Source: Duganella lactea (GTDB lineage: Bacteria > Pseudomonadota > Gammaproteobacteria > Burkholderiales > Burkholderiaceae_D). From it: a DNA stretch of 64,000 bases. Positions 43,641 to 54,235 of this stretch are shown piece after piece; position 1 is the first letter of the stretch, and each line of letters opens with the position of its first letter. The notes under the pieces were generated by a model. That model was not told the DNA's origin. It made no database searches and worked only from the letters and a program-made list of their open reading frames with translations. Both the position numbers and the translations under genes were made by a program. Location: assembly GCF_009857505.1 (NCBI RefSeq), contig NZ_WWCP01000007.1, positions 115,762 through 179,761 of the forward strand, given 5' to 3'.

Positions 43641-44807
43641 ATGCCCGAACAGACCTCCTCTCCGCTTCCACCGCACATTCACTGGGAGGAGAACGGCGAA
43701 CAGCGCTCCGCGCGCTGGCGTTCCGAAGCCGGCATGCCGCCGCCGAAACGCGTCGTCATCGCCGACGACACCACCAACGCCGACACCGCGTATCGACTCG
43801 CCTGCGAAGGCACCGCGCTGCTGTGGCGCGGCGACTTCCAGAACGCCCGCCAATTGCTCCAGGCGCTGGCACGCCGCGCCGACCACAAAGGCAAGTCGGG
43901 CAAAAAAGCCAAAGCACCAAAAGTGCCGGCCTCGCCGACCGAAGCCTTCCATCTGCACCGTCAGGCGCAATCGCAGCGCGCCCGCACGCTGGCCATGTTG
44001 CTGATTCCTTTCGACGACGGCTACACCATTCCGCTGCGCCGCGCGCCGGACGTCAAGCTGGCCTGCAATGAAGCGTATGGCCGCTACGAAGCACCGTTCA
44101 TCGCCTCGCTGCGCGAGCTGCTTGGGTTGATCGGCGCGCATGAATGGCGCCGCAGCGGCGTCGAGATTCCGGCGCTGGGCGCGCGCATCCACCCGCACTA
44201 CGGCGTGTTCTCGCCGGTGCGCGGCGAATATGTGCAACTGGTGGCCGATGCGCAGCTGCCGGCAGGCGCCAATCTGGCGTTCGACATCGGCGTCGGCACC
44301 GGCGTGCTGTCGGCGGTGCTGGCCAAGCGCGGCATCGCCCGCGTGGTCGCCACCGACCAGGACCAACGCGCGCTGAGCTGCGCGCGCGAAAACCTGGCGC
44401 TACTGGGTCTCGACGGCAAAGTCGAGCTGCAAGTGACCGATCTGTTCCCCGAAGGCCGGGCGCCGCTGGTGGTCTGTAATCCGCCCTGGGTGCCGGCGCG
44501 GCCAAGCTCGCCGATCGAATACGCCGTGTACGATCCGGACAGCCGCATGCTACGCGGCTTCCTGGCCGGTCTGGCGTCACACCTGACGCCGGGCGGCGAA
44601 GGTTGGCTGATCCTGTCCGACCTGGCCGAGCACCTCGGCCTGCGTCCCCGCGAACAGCTGCTGGAATGGATCGCCGCCGCCGGCCTCAAAGTGCTGGACC
44701 GAACCGATGTCCGCCCGGTCCATCCGCGCGCCGCCGACGCCACCGATCCGCTGCACGCCGCCCGCGCCGCCGAGGTCACATCGCTGTGGAGATTGGGGGC
44801 AGCGTAA
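43641..44807 (+). CDS. Class I SAM-dependent methyltransferase
   Basis: A 388-residue methyltransferase. The SAM-binding motif is FDIGVGTGVLSAVLAKRG (around residues 215-232), with ARVVATDQDQRAL (acid of strand 2) and the catalytic NPPW in PLVVCNPPWVPARPS, which points to N-methylation of glutamine or adenine (PrmC/HemK or RlmF-like). The N-terminal 170 residues are not a known domain to me and may bind the substrate (HIHWEENGEQRSARWRSEAG). It follows a hairpin and precedes tRNA-fMet by 70 bases. Confidence 0.83.
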   Translation: MPEQTSSPLPPHIHWEENGEQRSARWRSEAGMPPPKRVVIADDTTNADTAYRLACEGTALLWRGDFQNARQLLQALARRADHKGKSGKKAKAPKVPASPTEAFHLHRQAQSQRARTLAMLLIPFDDGYTIPLRRAPDVKLACNEAYGRYEAPFIASLRELLGLIGAHEWRRSGVEIPALGARIHPHYGVFSPVRGEYVQLVADAQLPAGANLAFDIGVGTGVLSAVLAKRGIARVVATDQDQRALSCARENLALLGLDGKVELQVTDLFPEGRAPLVVCNPPWVPARPSSPIEYAVYDPDSRMLRGFLAGLASHLTPGGEGWLILSDLAEHLGLRPREQLLEWIAAAGLKVLDRTDVRPVHPRAADATDPLHAARAAEVTSLWRLGAA

Positions 44808-44836
44808 GTAGCTGAAAAACCGCCGAAAAGCAGGAC

Positions 44837-44865
44837 TTGCGCATCGCGGCAAAGCTCTATATAAT
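44837..44865 (+). promoter_or_regulatory. Sigma-70 promoter of tRNA-fMet
   Basis: TTGCGC (44837-44842), a 17-base spacer and a perfect TATAAT (44860-44865), 12 bases upstream of the tRNA start. It is placed and spaced as expected for a strong stable-RNA promoter. The -35 overlaps no gene. Confidence 0.8.
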
Positions 44866-44877
44866 ACATGCCTCAGA

Positions 44878-44954
44878 CGCGGGGTGGAGCAGTCTGGCAG
44901 CTCGTCGGGCTCATAACCCGAAGGTCACAGGTTCAAATCCTGTCCCCGCAACCA
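44878..44954 (+). tRNA. tRNA-fMet (CAT), initiator
   Basis: A 77-base tRNA with encoded CCA. The anticodon CAT is at 44912-44914. Initiator marks are visible: the unpaired first base (C1 against A72) and three G:C pairs in the anticodon stem (GGG/CCC). The T loop reads GTTCAAATC. It is followed by a strong terminator at 44964-44999. Confidence 0.97.
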
Positions 44955-44963
44955 GAATACGAT

Positions 44964-44999
44964 AAGCCGTTGATTCTCTTGAAGAATCAACGGCTTTTT
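44964..44999 (+). terminator. Intrinsic terminator after tRNA-fMet
   Basis: Perfect 14-base stem AAGCCGTTGATTCT (44964-44977) with AGAATCAACGGCTT (44983-44996), loop CTTGA, followed by TTT. It lies 9 bases after the tRNA. The remaining 185 bases up to the kinase gene hold no feature I can identify and are lower in GC than the rest. Confidence 0.9.
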
Positions 45000-45184
45000 C
45001 AATTGCTGCGACGTTGCAAAACGTGCTGCTGAGCATTACATATGCGACGGGAATTGCCGATCTTCTCCATTCGAGAGGCATTCTGTGTATCATGAACAGC
45101 GACAGCGCTTAGTGGCCCTCGTCCTCGCCCGCTCTAGCACGTGCTCTCAATTATTTGGCATAGACATAGCAAAAGGGCATTCAC

Positions 45185-46303
45185 ATGCTGGCGTCAGATC
45201 AAAAATTAAATCAGAACGGGCTATCGGCAACCTCGAAGCAAGTGCTGTCCATGCGCGACGCTGTATTCGCGGAGTGGGAAGCCCAGGTACGCCTGCTGAT
45301 CAAAGGCGCGCAGCACATTTTGCACCCTACCCTGCTCAATACGCTGCCTGTTTTTTACGACAATATTGCAGAAGCGTTGACTCCGAACCATCCGCGCACG
45401 GATGCCACCAGTAACACCGATATCGCGGCGGCCCATGGCGACGAGCGCGCGCGCATGACGTCCTACGAGCCGGAACAGATCGTCCACGAGTATCAGCTGT
45501 TCAGGGACGCTTTTTCCCGTGTCGCGGACGAACAAGGCGTTACCTTGAGCCGTGCCGAGTGGAGCATTGTCAACAGCTCGATCGACAACGCGGTGCGCGA
45601 ATCGATCCGCAAGTTCACCGAGATGCACAAGTCGTTCCGGCACAAGATGGCGGCCGCCTTATCGCATGACATGCGCAGCCCTTTGTCCGTGGTGGTCACC
45701 GCCGCGCACATTCTCACCATCGGGACCACGCCTGAAAAAACCCCGGGCATCGCCAGGAAGATTCTGGATAACGGCAAACGGCTAGGCACAATGATCGAGG
45801 AGTTGCTGGACGCCCTGAGTTTTAATCGCGGCCCAAAATTGCCGCTGGAATTGTCGGAGTTTGACGTGCTGAAATTGGCCAACGCGGTTTGCAGCGACGC
45901 CAGCGTCAGCAATGATGCCGCATGCTCCGTCATCGGTAGTTCGCTCACCGGCTACTGGTGCCAGAACTCCTTGCGCCGCGCGCTGGAAAACCTGGTTATC
46001 AACGCCGGCAAGTATGGCGACGGCAACGGCGTGCAGATCAAGATTGATGAAGCACATGGCCGCATGCTGCTTTCAGTGCATAACTCCGGCAACCCTATCC
46101 CCTCCGACAACCACGAACATATTTTTGAATACCTGTGGCGCGATGGCGGCATCCGTGACAAAAACGGCTGGGGCATTGGCCTGCCGTTTGTGAAGAGCGT
46201 TGCGGAAAGCCATGGCGGCAGCGTGGCGGTGGATAGTTCTGCGGCGAGCGGCACGACCTTCCTGATCGATATCCCGATCGACTGCCGTCCCTTTGTCGTT
46301 TAA
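45185..46303 (+). CDS. Orphan sensor histidine kinase
   Basis: A 372-residue cytoplasmic kinase. The N-terminal 145 residues are a helical domain without membrane segments (VFAEWEAQVRLLIKGAQHIL, YEPEQIVHEYQLFRDAFSRV), of the type seen in RsbRD-like sensor regions. The HisKA region has the phospho-His161 in AAALSHDMRSPLSVVVTAAH. The ATPase domain has N-box ALENLVINAGKYG, G1 WGIGLPFVKSVAESHGG and the end SAASGTTFLIDIPID. No response regulator adjoins it. AAGGG precedes the ATG. It starts downstream of tRNA-fMet in a locally lower-GC region, so gain by transfer is conceivable but not shown. Confidence 0.88.
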   Translation: MLASDQKLNQNGLSATSKQVLSMRDAVFAEWEAQVRLLIKGAQHILHPTLLNTLPVFYDNIAEALTPNHPRTDATSNTDIAAAHGDERARMTSYEPEQIVHEYQLFRDAFSRVADEQGVTLSRAEWSIVNSSIDNAVRESIRKFTEMHKSFRHKMAAALSHDMRSPLSVVVTAAHILTIGTTPEKTPGIARKILDNGKRLGTMIEELLDALSFNRGPKLPLELSEFDVLKLANAVCSDASVSNDAACSVIGSSLTGYWCQNSLRRALENLVINAGKYGDGNGVQIKIDEAHGRMLLSVHNSGNPIPSDNHEHIFEYLWRDGGIRDKNGWGIGLPFVKSVAESHGGSVAVDSSAASGTTFLIDIPIDCRPFVV

Positions 46304-46378
46304 GCTTTAAGCTGCACCCATACCCAATCTCACGCAAAGCTGGCACAATCGGATTTTTCGTTTAGCCAGGAGGCCCGC

Positions 46379-48040
46379 GTGAAGGATCAAGAACCAGTAG
46401 CAGAACAACAAGCGCAAGATGCTCCCGCCAATCCTTCGCGTCGCCGCATCTTCCAGGCTGCGGGCGCCGCCGGCCTGGCGTCCACCCTGCCGGCTCTGGC
46501 AGACGCCGCGCCAGCGAAAGCCGTAGCCAAAGGCTCGCTCGACGATAAGCTCAAAGCCAATATCAAGAACGTGGTGGTGATCTATCTGGAGAACCGCAGC
46601 TTCAACAACCTGTTCGCCAATTTCCCCGGCACCGCCAGCCCGCTGTCGGCAGCGCCGACCGCCGCCTGCGCACAGCGCGACCGCGATGGTTCGGTGCTGC
46701 CGTCGCTGCCGAAAGTCTGGGGCGGCATGGTGCCCAACACCCAGGACATCGGCGGTAAAAAATACGCCATCAAGGAAGACGACATCAAGAACCTGCCGAA
46801 CGGCCCGTTCAAGCTGGTGGACACCGAAGGCAAGCCGCTGCCGGAAGCCGTCATCACGCGCGACCTGTGGCACCTGTTCTATCAGAACCAGATGCAGATA
46901 AACGGCGGCAAGAACGATGGTTTCGCCGCCTGGGGCAACACCGGCGGCATGGTGATGGGCTATTACGGCGAGACCAATAAAAACCTCGGCCTGTGGAAAA
47001 TCGCCGAACAGTACACGCTGTGCGATAACTTCTTCATGGCGGCTTTCGGCGGCTCCTACCTGAACCACCAGTTCCTGATCAGCGGCCGCGTGCCGGAATA
47101 CTTCGACGCCAAGGACACCGCGGCCAAGAAGAAGATCGTCGTGCTGGACGACGGCCCCACCGGCTACCGCCTGTCCGTCACCAAGGATTCGCCGGCATCG
47201 GCGATGGACGGCCACCCGCAATTCGTCAACAACGGCGCCATCACGCCGGACGGCTACGCGGTCAACACCATGGCGCCGCCGTATCAGCCAAGCTATATCC
47301 GTCCGGCCTACGACGGCGATCCGCTGCACGCCGATCCGAAGGACGCCAGCACGCTGCCGCCGCAAACCTACGACACCATCGGCGATTTGCTGTCGCGCAA
47401 GAAGATCAGTTGGGCGTGGTACGGCGGCGCGTGGCAGGCGGCGCTGGACGCGCGTGGTGGCGGCGAAAAGCCAAACTTCCAGTATCACCACCAGCCGTTC
47501 AACTATTTCAAGCAGTTCGCGCCCGGCACCAAGGAGCGCGAGGAGCACTTGCGCGACGGCGGCCTGGGTGACAGCCCGATCTCCAACAAATTCATCGCCG
47601 ACGCGCTGGCGGGCAAGCTGCCGGCCGTGACCTTCTACAAGCCGCAGGGCAATCTGAATCTGCACGCCGGCTACTCGGACATCGAATCGGGCGACGCCCA
47701 CATCGCCAACGTCGTCGAGCACCTGAAGAAGTCGCCGCAGTTCAAGAACATGCTGGTGGTGATCACCTTCGACGAAAACGGCGGCTGGTGGGATCACGTG
47801 GCGCCGCCGAAGGGCGACCGCTGGGGGCCGGGCTCGCGCATTCCGGCCATCGTCATTTCGCCGTTCGCGAAAAAAGGCCATGTGGACCACAACTTCTACG
47901 ACACCACGTCGATCATGCGCTTCATCACCCGTCTGCACGACCTGCCGCTGCTGGAAGGCCTGAAGAAGCGCAACGAAGCCTTCGCCGTCCGCCACGCCAC
48001 GCCGCCGGGCGACCTGACGGGGACCCTGAGCTTCCGTTGA
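46379..48040 (+). CDS. Acid phosphatase / phospholipase C-type phosphoesterase, Tat-exported
   Basis: A 553-residue enzyme of the AcpA/phospholipase C superfamily that hydrolyses phosphomonoesters or phospholipids outside the cytoplasm. It starts at GTG with a perfect AGGAGG. The twin-arginine signal is RRRIFQAAGAAGLASTLPAL, cleaved near LADAAPA. Family stretches are NVVVIYLENRSFNNLFANFP (metal-binding Glu-Asn), TQYTL-like EQYTLCDNFFMAAFGGSYLN, VVITFDENGGWWDHVAPP (metal-binding Asp-Glu) and GPGSRIPAIVISPFAKKGHVDHNFYDTTSI. It might help gather phosphate, given the Pho-linked genes at the left of the window, but no Pho box is visible near it. Confidence 0.9.
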   Translation: MKDQEPVAEQQAQDAPANPSRRRIFQAAGAAGLASTLPALADAAPAKAVAKGSLDDKLKANIKNVVVIYLENRSFNNLFANFPGTASPLSAAPTAACAQRDRDGSVLPSLPKVWGGMVPNTQDIGGKKYAIKEDDIKNLPNGPFKLVDTEGKPLPEAVITRDLWHLFYQNQMQINGGKNDGFAAWGNTGGMVMGYYGETNKNLGLWKIAEQYTLCDNFFMAAFGGSYLNHQFLISGRVPEYFDAKDTAAKKKIVVLDDGPTGYRLSVTKDSPASAMDGHPQFVNNGAITPDGYAVNTMAPPYQPSYIRPAYDGDPLHADPKDASTLPPQTYDTIGDLLSRKKISWAWYGGAWQAALDARGGGEKPNFQYHHQPFNYFKQFAPGTKEREEHLRDGGLGDSPISNKFIADALAGKLPAVTFYKPQGNLNLHAGYSDIESGDAHIANVVEHLKKSPQFKNMLVVITFDENGGWWDHVAPPKGDRWGPGSRIPAIVISPFAKKGHVDHNFYDTTSIMRFITRLHDLPLLEGLKKRNEAFAVRHATPPGDLTGTLSFR

Positions 48041-48117
48041 GATTGCGCTTTGTGTTAAACTGCGCGCAATCAAAGTAAGTTACCAAGCCCGACTGATACA
48101 GCCGGGCTTTTGTTTTT
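48041..48117 (+). terminator. Two hairpins after the phosphatase, the second a terminator
   Basis: GATTGCGC (48041-48048) pairs with GCGCAATC (48064-48071). A second stem AAGCCCG (48085-48091) pairs with CGGGCTT (48103-48109), followed by TTGTTTTT (to 48117), an intrinsic terminator. They separate the phosphatase from the next small gene. Confidence 0.75.
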
Positions 48118-48122
48118 CCCCG

Positions 48123-48347
48123 ATGAGAGATAAAAAAGATAACGCGACGTTCGATCTGCCCGGCTTTGCTCCCGCCGCGCCGCTCGAACCGGAAACCAAG
48201 CGCTCGCCGCCGCCGCGCGCGCGCCGCGCCTCGCTCAAGCAGGAGCAACTGGAACTGCTGGAGCCGACCGACACCACCGGTCTGCCGCTCTGGGTCCGCG
48301 ACGAGAATCTCGACCTTACCGGTTTGCCGGTATGGAAGCGTGACTGA
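48123..48347 (+). CDS. Small acidic/basic protein, unknown
   Basis: A 74-residue protein of low complexity with clear internal parallels: GLPLWVRDENLDLTGLPVWKRD repeats a G-L-P-x-W-x-R-D unit twice at the C-terminus. The middle is basic (RSPPPRARRASLKQEQLELL). No known family. The frame lies between a terminator and dbpA with no other coding use. The repeated GLPxWxRD motif suggests a short linear binding motif, an inference. No strong ribosome site is visible before the ATG, which lies in CCCCGATGAGA. Confidence 0.55.
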   Translation: MRDKKDNATFDLPGFAPAAPLEPETKRSPPPRARRASLKQEQLELLEPTDTTGLPLWVRDENLDLTGLPVWKRD

Positions 48348-48454
48348 TACGGCACACGCGCTGTACACCTCACAAACACCGCCCGCACAGTGGGCCAGGC
48401 GACTGTTAGCCTGTTAGACTGTGCCCACATCCTTTTAGAACAGGGTCCACCACC

Positions 48455-49864
<1,410 letters not shown>

Positions 49865-49869
49865 TCAAC

Positions 49870-51066
49870 TCAACGGTGCTTCGGCTGCTCGATATGCGGC
49901 AGCAGCACCGTCAGGATGCCCAACAGCGGCAGGTAAGAGCACAGCTGATACACATAGGCGATGCCCTTGATGTCGGCGATGTGGCCCATGGCCGCCGCGC
50001 CGATGCCGCTGACGCCGAACATCAGGCCGAAGAAGATGCCGGCCACCATGCCAACCTTGCCCGGCATGAGCTCCTGCGCAAACACCACGATGGCCGAGAA
50101 CGCGGACGAGATCACGAAGCCGATCACCACCGACAGCACCGCGGTCCAGAACAGCCCCACATACGGCAGCGCCAGCGTAAACGGCGCGGCGCCGAGAATC
50201 GACATCCAGATCACGCGCTTGCGGCCAATGCGATCACCGATCGGGCCACCCATGAAGGTGCCGGCGGCAACGGCGGCCAGGAACAGGAACAGGTACATCT
50301 GCGCGTTCGACACCGACACGCCGAATTTATCGATCAGGTAGAAGGTGTAATAGCTGGTCAGGCTGGACATGTAGATGTACTTGGAGAAGACCAGCAGCGC
50401 CAGCACCGTCATGGCGCCATACACCTTCGCCTTCGGCAGCGGCGACACGGCGGTGGCGGCAGCCTTCTTCGGCTGCGCCAGATGGTGGCTATGCCAGCGG
50501 CTCACGTACACCAGAACCACGATCGCGGCCAGCACCAGCAGCGCAAACCAGGCGATGTTGCCCTGACCGCGACCAATGATCACCGCCGCCGCCAGCACGG
50601 GCCCCAGCGCCGAACCGGCATTGCCGCCCACCTGGAACAGCGACTGCGCGAAGCCAAAACGGCCACCGGAGGCGGCACGCGCCACGCGCGAGGCTTCCGG
50701 GTGGAAGGTCGAGGAACCGACGCCGATCAGCGCCGCCGACACCAGCAGCGACGGGAAGGTGGAGGCGAAGGACATCATCAGCACGCCGATCAGCGTGGCC
50801 ACCATCCCCATCGGCAGCAGGAACGGCATCGGACGCTTGTCGGTGTACAGGCCTATCCACGGCTGCAACAGGGAAGCGGTGCACTGGAAGGTCAGCGTGA
50901 TCAGGCCGACCTGGGTGAAGCTCAGGCCAAACTCCGATTTCAGCATCGGGTAAATCGATGGCAGCATGGCCTGGGTAAGGTCGTTCAGCAGGTGCACCAG
51001 CGCGACCGCGCCGAGGATCTGCATGACCGTGTCGCCGTGAGGACGGCTGATTGCAGCGGTAGTCAT
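49870..51066 (-). CDS. MFS transporter, fosmidomycin-resistance (Fsr) type
   Basis: A 398-residue major facilitator protein. The start used is the ATG giving MTTAAISRPHGDTVMQILGA; an upstream in-frame start would add 33 hydrophilic residues. Typical Fsr stretches: LVHLLNDLTQAMLPSIYPML near the N-terminus, GVGSSTFHPEASRVARAASG, GLSFTQVGLITLTFQ, and GGPIGDRIGRKRVIWMSILG. About 12 membrane segments are visible. It diverges from a cupin-AraC regulator with 87 bases between the chosen starts. Fosmidomycin resistance is known for E. coli Fsr; the natural substrate here is unknown. Confidence 0.88.
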   Translation of the reverse strand: MTTAAISRPHGDTVMQILGAVALVHLLNDLTQAMLPSIYPMLKSEFGLSFTQVGLITLTFQCTASLLQPWIGLYTDKRPMPFLLPMGMVATLIGVLMMSFASTFPSLLVSAALIGVGSSTFHPEASRVARAASGGRFGFAQSLFQVGGNAGSALGPVLAAAVIIGRGQGNIAWFALLVLAAIVVLVYVSRWHSHHLAQPKKAAATAVSPLPKAKVYGAMTVLALLVFSKYIYMSSLTSYYTFYLIDKFGVSVSNAQMYLFLFLAAVAAGTFMGGPIGDRIGRKRVIWMSILGAAPFTLALPYVGLFWTAVLSVVIGFVISSAFSAIVVFAQELMPGKVGMVAGIFFGLMFGVSGIGAAAMGHIADIKGIAYVYQLCSYLPLLGILTVLLPHIEQPKHR

Positions 51067-51153
51067 GATGTAAAGCCTTGTTGTTTTGGGATGGTTTAAG
51101 TGTAATATGGCTTCAATCTCTGGATATTCCAATAATCGTCGACTAAGTGCCAA

Positions 51154-51963
51154 ATGCCAGATCACTCACGCAGCAAGGACCATCGCGACTATCAACGCGT
51201 GCCGCGCGTCGTCACCGCCATCTCGCGTGACGAGGAACACGGCATCTCGGGCACGCCGCACCACCACGAGCGCGCGCAACTGCTCTACGCCACGCAAGGC
51301 ATGATGCGCGTGCTGACCGACGCCGGCATGTGGATACTACCCCCGCGCCGCGCGCTGTGGATACCGCCGGGCGTAATGCACCACTGGACGGCGATCAGCA
51401 AGGTGTCGATGCGCTCGATCTACATCGAGCCGCAGACTGCGGCGGCCTTCGGCGACACCTGCCGCGTGATCGAAGTCAGTCCGCTGCTGCGGGAACTGAT
51501 ACTGGCGCTGCTGGAGGAGCCGATCGAATATCCGCTGCCGGGACGCGGCGAGCATCTGGCGATGCTGATCCTGTCCGAGCTGGCGGCGGCGACGACGGTG
51601 CCGATCGCCATTCCGTGGCCGCGCGACCGGCGCCTGCTGGCGGTGTGTTCGGCCATCATGGCCGATCCGGGCAGCGACAAGAATATCGAACAATGGGCCG
51701 ACCAAGTGGGCGCCAGCGCGCGCACGCTGATTCGCCTGTTCCCGAAGGAGACCGGCCTGCATTACCGCCAGTGGGTACAGCAAGTGCATCTGGCCGAGGC
51801 TTTCGGCCGGCTGGCCCAAGGTCAGAGCGTGGGCGAAATCGCGGCGGCGCTGGGCTATGCGAGCGCCAGCGCGTTCAGCGCCATGTTCCGCCGCATCCTC
51901 GGCAAAACGCCGCAGCACTATCTGACCGAATGGCGTCAGCCGCTTACGCTGCATCCAGCGTAA
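51154..51963 (+). CDS. AraC family regulator with cupin sensor domain
   Basis: A 269-residue regulator. The N-terminal cupin carries HHHERAQLLYATQGMMRV and RALWIPPGVMHHW, close to the regulator at 22214-23008. The C-terminal AraC part has two helix-turn-helix units: NIEQWADQVGASARTLIRL and VGEIAAALGYASASAFSAMF, ending RRILGKTPQHYLTEWRQP. It diverges from the Fsr-type transporter and most likely controls it. The gene overlaps the end of the kinase gene on the other strand by 20 bases. Confidence 0.9.
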   Translation: MPDHSRSKDHRDYQRVPRVVTAISRDEEHGISGTPHHHERAQLLYATQGMMRVLTDAGMWILPPRRALWIPPGVMHHWTAISKVSMRSIYIEPQTAAAFGDTCRVIEVSPLLRELILALLEEPIEYPLPGRGEHLAMLILSELAAATTVPIAIPWPRDRRLLAVCSAIMADPGSDKNIEQWADQVGASARTLIRLFPKETGLHYRQWVQQVHLAEAFGRLAQGQSVGEIAAALGYASASAFSAMFRRILGKTPQHYLTEWRQPLTLHPA

Positions 51964-53407
51964 AGCGGAAAACGGCGCCGACACCGGGCTCACTGACCAA
52001 TTCGATTTTGCTGTGATGGAGTTGCAGGATGCGGTTGACCGTCAATAGTCCGAGTCCACCGACGCGGTATTCGCCTTGTAGCGCGACCGGCCGGCGGAAC
52101 AGATTTTCGCGCATCACCGACGGCACACCGGGGCCGGTATCCTCGACCGTCACCGTGACTTGGGCGTTGACCACCGGCGCCACCGTCACTTCCACCTCGC
52201 CGCCAGCCGGCGTATGGCGGATCGCGTTATCCAGCAGATTGGTCAGCACCCGCTCCATCATGCCCAGGTCCGCGCGCACCATCGGCGCGGGATGCGGCAA
52301 CGTCGCCATCAGCCGCACCTGGCGCTCGCCGGCTTGCAGCTCGAATTTCTGGAAGACGTCCTGTATCAGGTCGGACAGCGAGAAAGGCTCCAGTTCCGGC
52401 TGTACCGAGCCGTGTTCCAGGCGCGCCAGCTCAAACAGCGCCTGCGCCAAGCGCCCTACTTTTTGGCTTTGCGACAGGGCGATGCCGAGATAGTGCTGTC
52501 GCTCGGCCGCCGTCAGCGTGTCATCCTTCAGCGACAGCGTTTCCAGGTAGCCGTGCAGAGAACCCAACGGCGTGCGCAGGTCGTGCGAGATATTGGCCAC
52601 CACCTCGCGGCGGTCGTGATCCAGCTGGCGCATGGTGTTCCACTGCTCGTTGATGCGCGCGGCCATGTCGCCGAAGGCGTGTTCCAGCACGGCGATTTCA
52701 TCGCGCTGGCTGGCCGCGGCGGGCGCCGGCAGCGCCAGTTGATCGGCCTTGGTATCCAGCTGGCGCATGGTGGTCGTCAGGCGGCGCAGCGGACGGGTGA
52801 TCAGGCGGAAGCCAATCAGGCCGGCGATCAGCACCAGCGCCGCCACCACCACCATCGACCACAAGGTGGTACGCAGCACGGAGCTGGCGGTGGCGCGCGC
52901 GGCGAGGCGGTCGTGTTCTTCGCTTTGCAGAATGACATAGATGTAGCCGACCTTTTTCTCGCCGGCGCGCAGCATGGCGGCACTGAACACTTTGCGGCCG
53001 TTGTCGCTGCGCGGGTCATCGCCCTGGATCGGCAACGGCTCGTTGGCCAGCAGGCGGCGAATCGGATCGAGGCTGACGTGGTTGCGTTTCAGGCTGCCCT
53101 CCGGCGCGGCATGGCCGACGATTTTGCCTTCCATGTCGAGCAGGTAGACTTCCACGTTGGGGTTGACGTCCATCAGGCGACTGAACAGCCGGCGCACCAT
53201 CTCCGGACCCAGCGCTTGCGCGTCCTCGGCGCGCATCAACTGCGCGTCCAGCGCGATGCTGCGCGCCAGGCCGCGCGACAGGCCCTGTACCACTTCTTTC
53301 TCGTGCATGATGTTGGCGCGGATCTGCAGCCATGCGGACGCGCCGCAGCAGGCCAGCAGCAGCACCGAAAAGACCAGCGACAGGCGCTGCGACAACGTCA
53401 GGTTCAT
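51944..53407 (-). CDS. Membrane sensor histidine kinase
   Basis: A 487-residue kinase of the two-component type. A first membrane segment (about residues 8-27: LSLVFSVLLLACCGASAWLQ) and a second (RTTLWSMVVVAALVLIAG, LIGFRLI) bound a periplasmic sensor loop of roughly 140 residues. HAMP follows (TRPLRRLTTTMRQLDTKADQ), then the HisKA with VVANISHDLRTPLGSLHGYL (phospho-His) and the ATPase with LTNLLDNAIRHTPAGGEVEV and DTGPGVPSVMRENLF. The ATGA overlap with the response regulator upstream shows one operon. The signal is unknown; the MsrB-MsrA pair diverging from the regulator suggests oxidative damage, an inference. Confidence 0.92.
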   Translation of the reverse strand: MNLTLSQRLSLVFSVLLLACCGASAWLQIRANIMHEKEVVQGLSRGLARSIALDAQLMRAEDAQALGPEMVRRLFSRLMDVNPNVEVYLLDMEGKIVGHAAPEGSLKRNHVSLDPIRRLLANEPLPIQGDDPRSDNGRKVFSAAMLRAGEKKVGYIYVILQSEEHDRLAARATASSVLRTTLWSMVVVAALVLIAGLIGFRLITRPLRRLTTTMRQLDTKADQLALPAPAAASQRDEIAVLEHAFGDMAARINEQWNTMRQLDHDRREVVANISHDLRTPLGSLHGYLETLSLKDDTLTAAERQHYLGIALSQSQKVGRLAQALFELARLEHGSVQPELEPFSLSDLIQDVFQKFELQAGERQVRLMATLPHPAPMVRADLGMMERVLTNLLDNAIRHTPAGGEVEVTVAPVVNAQVTVTVEDTGPGVPSVMRENLFRRPVALQGEYRVGGLGLLTVNRILQLHHSKIELVSEPGVGAVFRFTLDAA

Positions 53408-54120
53408 GCCGCCTCGCTGGCGTAGCGATAGCCCTTGCCCCACACGGTGAGGATGCGTTTCGGTTCGGCAGGATCAGCCTCGATCTTGGCGCGCAGGCGG
53501 TTGATGTGGGTGTTGACCGTGTGTTCGTAGCCGTCATGCTGGTAGCCCCAAACCTGATTCAACAGGTCCAGCCGCGAGAACACTTTTTCGGGATGCTTGA
53601 TGAAGAAGTAGAGCAGGTCGAATTCGCGCGGCGTCAGGTCCAGCGCGGCGCCGTTCAACTGCGCCTGACGCGTGATCGGATCGACGCGCACACCGTTCAG
53701 CTCCAGCGCCCCGCCTTCTCCGCGCTGGTTGCGCGACATGGCGTCGGCCCGCCGCAGCAGCGCTTTGACGCGCGCCACCAGTTCCAGCACGGAGAATGGC
53801 TTGGGCAGATAGTCGTCCGCGCCCAGTTCCAGGCCGAGGATGCGATGCACTTCGCTGGAGCGCGCGCTGGTGATGATGATCGGCGTGTAGGTGGTCATCG
53901 CACGCGCCTGACGGCAGATCTCCAGTCCATCCACGCCCGGCAGCATGATGTCGAGGATGAGCGCATCCCAGCCGCCGGTGCGCACCTGGGCCAGGCCCTG
54001 CGTGCCGTCGGCACAATGCGTCACCTGATACCCTTCATCCTGAAGGTGCAGGCGCAGCAGGTCGGCGATATGCATATCGTCCTCGACGATGAGTACACGT
54101 TTGTTGTCCATGTCCGTCAT
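53404..54120 (-). CDS. OmpR family response regulator
   Basis: A 238-residue regulator. The receiver domain has the acidic pocket (VLIVEDDMHIADLL), the phospho-acceptor Asp57 in ALILDIMLPGVDGLEI, the Thr/Ser and Lys positions (ITSARSSE, DDYLPKPFSVLELVARV). The C-terminal winged helix is of OmpR type (LTPREFDLLYFFIKHPEKVF, HTVNTHINRLRAKIEADPAE, VWGKGYRY). It overlaps the kinase by 4 bases and diverges from the msrB gene (115 bases between starts). Confidence 0.94.
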   Translation of the reverse strand: MTDMDNKRVLIVEDDMHIADLLRLHLQDEGYQVTHCADGTQGLAQVRTGGWDALILDIMLPGVDGLEICRQARAMTTYTPIIITSARSSEVHRILGLELGADDYLPKPFSVLELVARVKALLRRADAMSRNQRGEGGALELNGVRVDPITRQAQLNGAALDLTPREFDLLYFFIKHPEKVFSRLDLLNQVWGYQHDGYEHTVNTHINRLRAKIEADPAEPKRILTVWGKGYRYASEAA

Positions 54121-54235
54121 TGTGCCGCAATACGCGGCGCGAAAGTGTCACAATTAGTTTAAGTTTACGTGAGGATTTCGTCAGCACTGCCGGCGCAGAA
54201 TACGCTCCATCGTTATTCCCCATACGGAGGACCGC

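Noticed and set aside
44878..46303. A tRNA-bound genomic island downstream of tRNA-fMet
   Set aside because: No integrase, no repeat of the tRNA 3' end and only one unusual gene; kept only as a weak finding.
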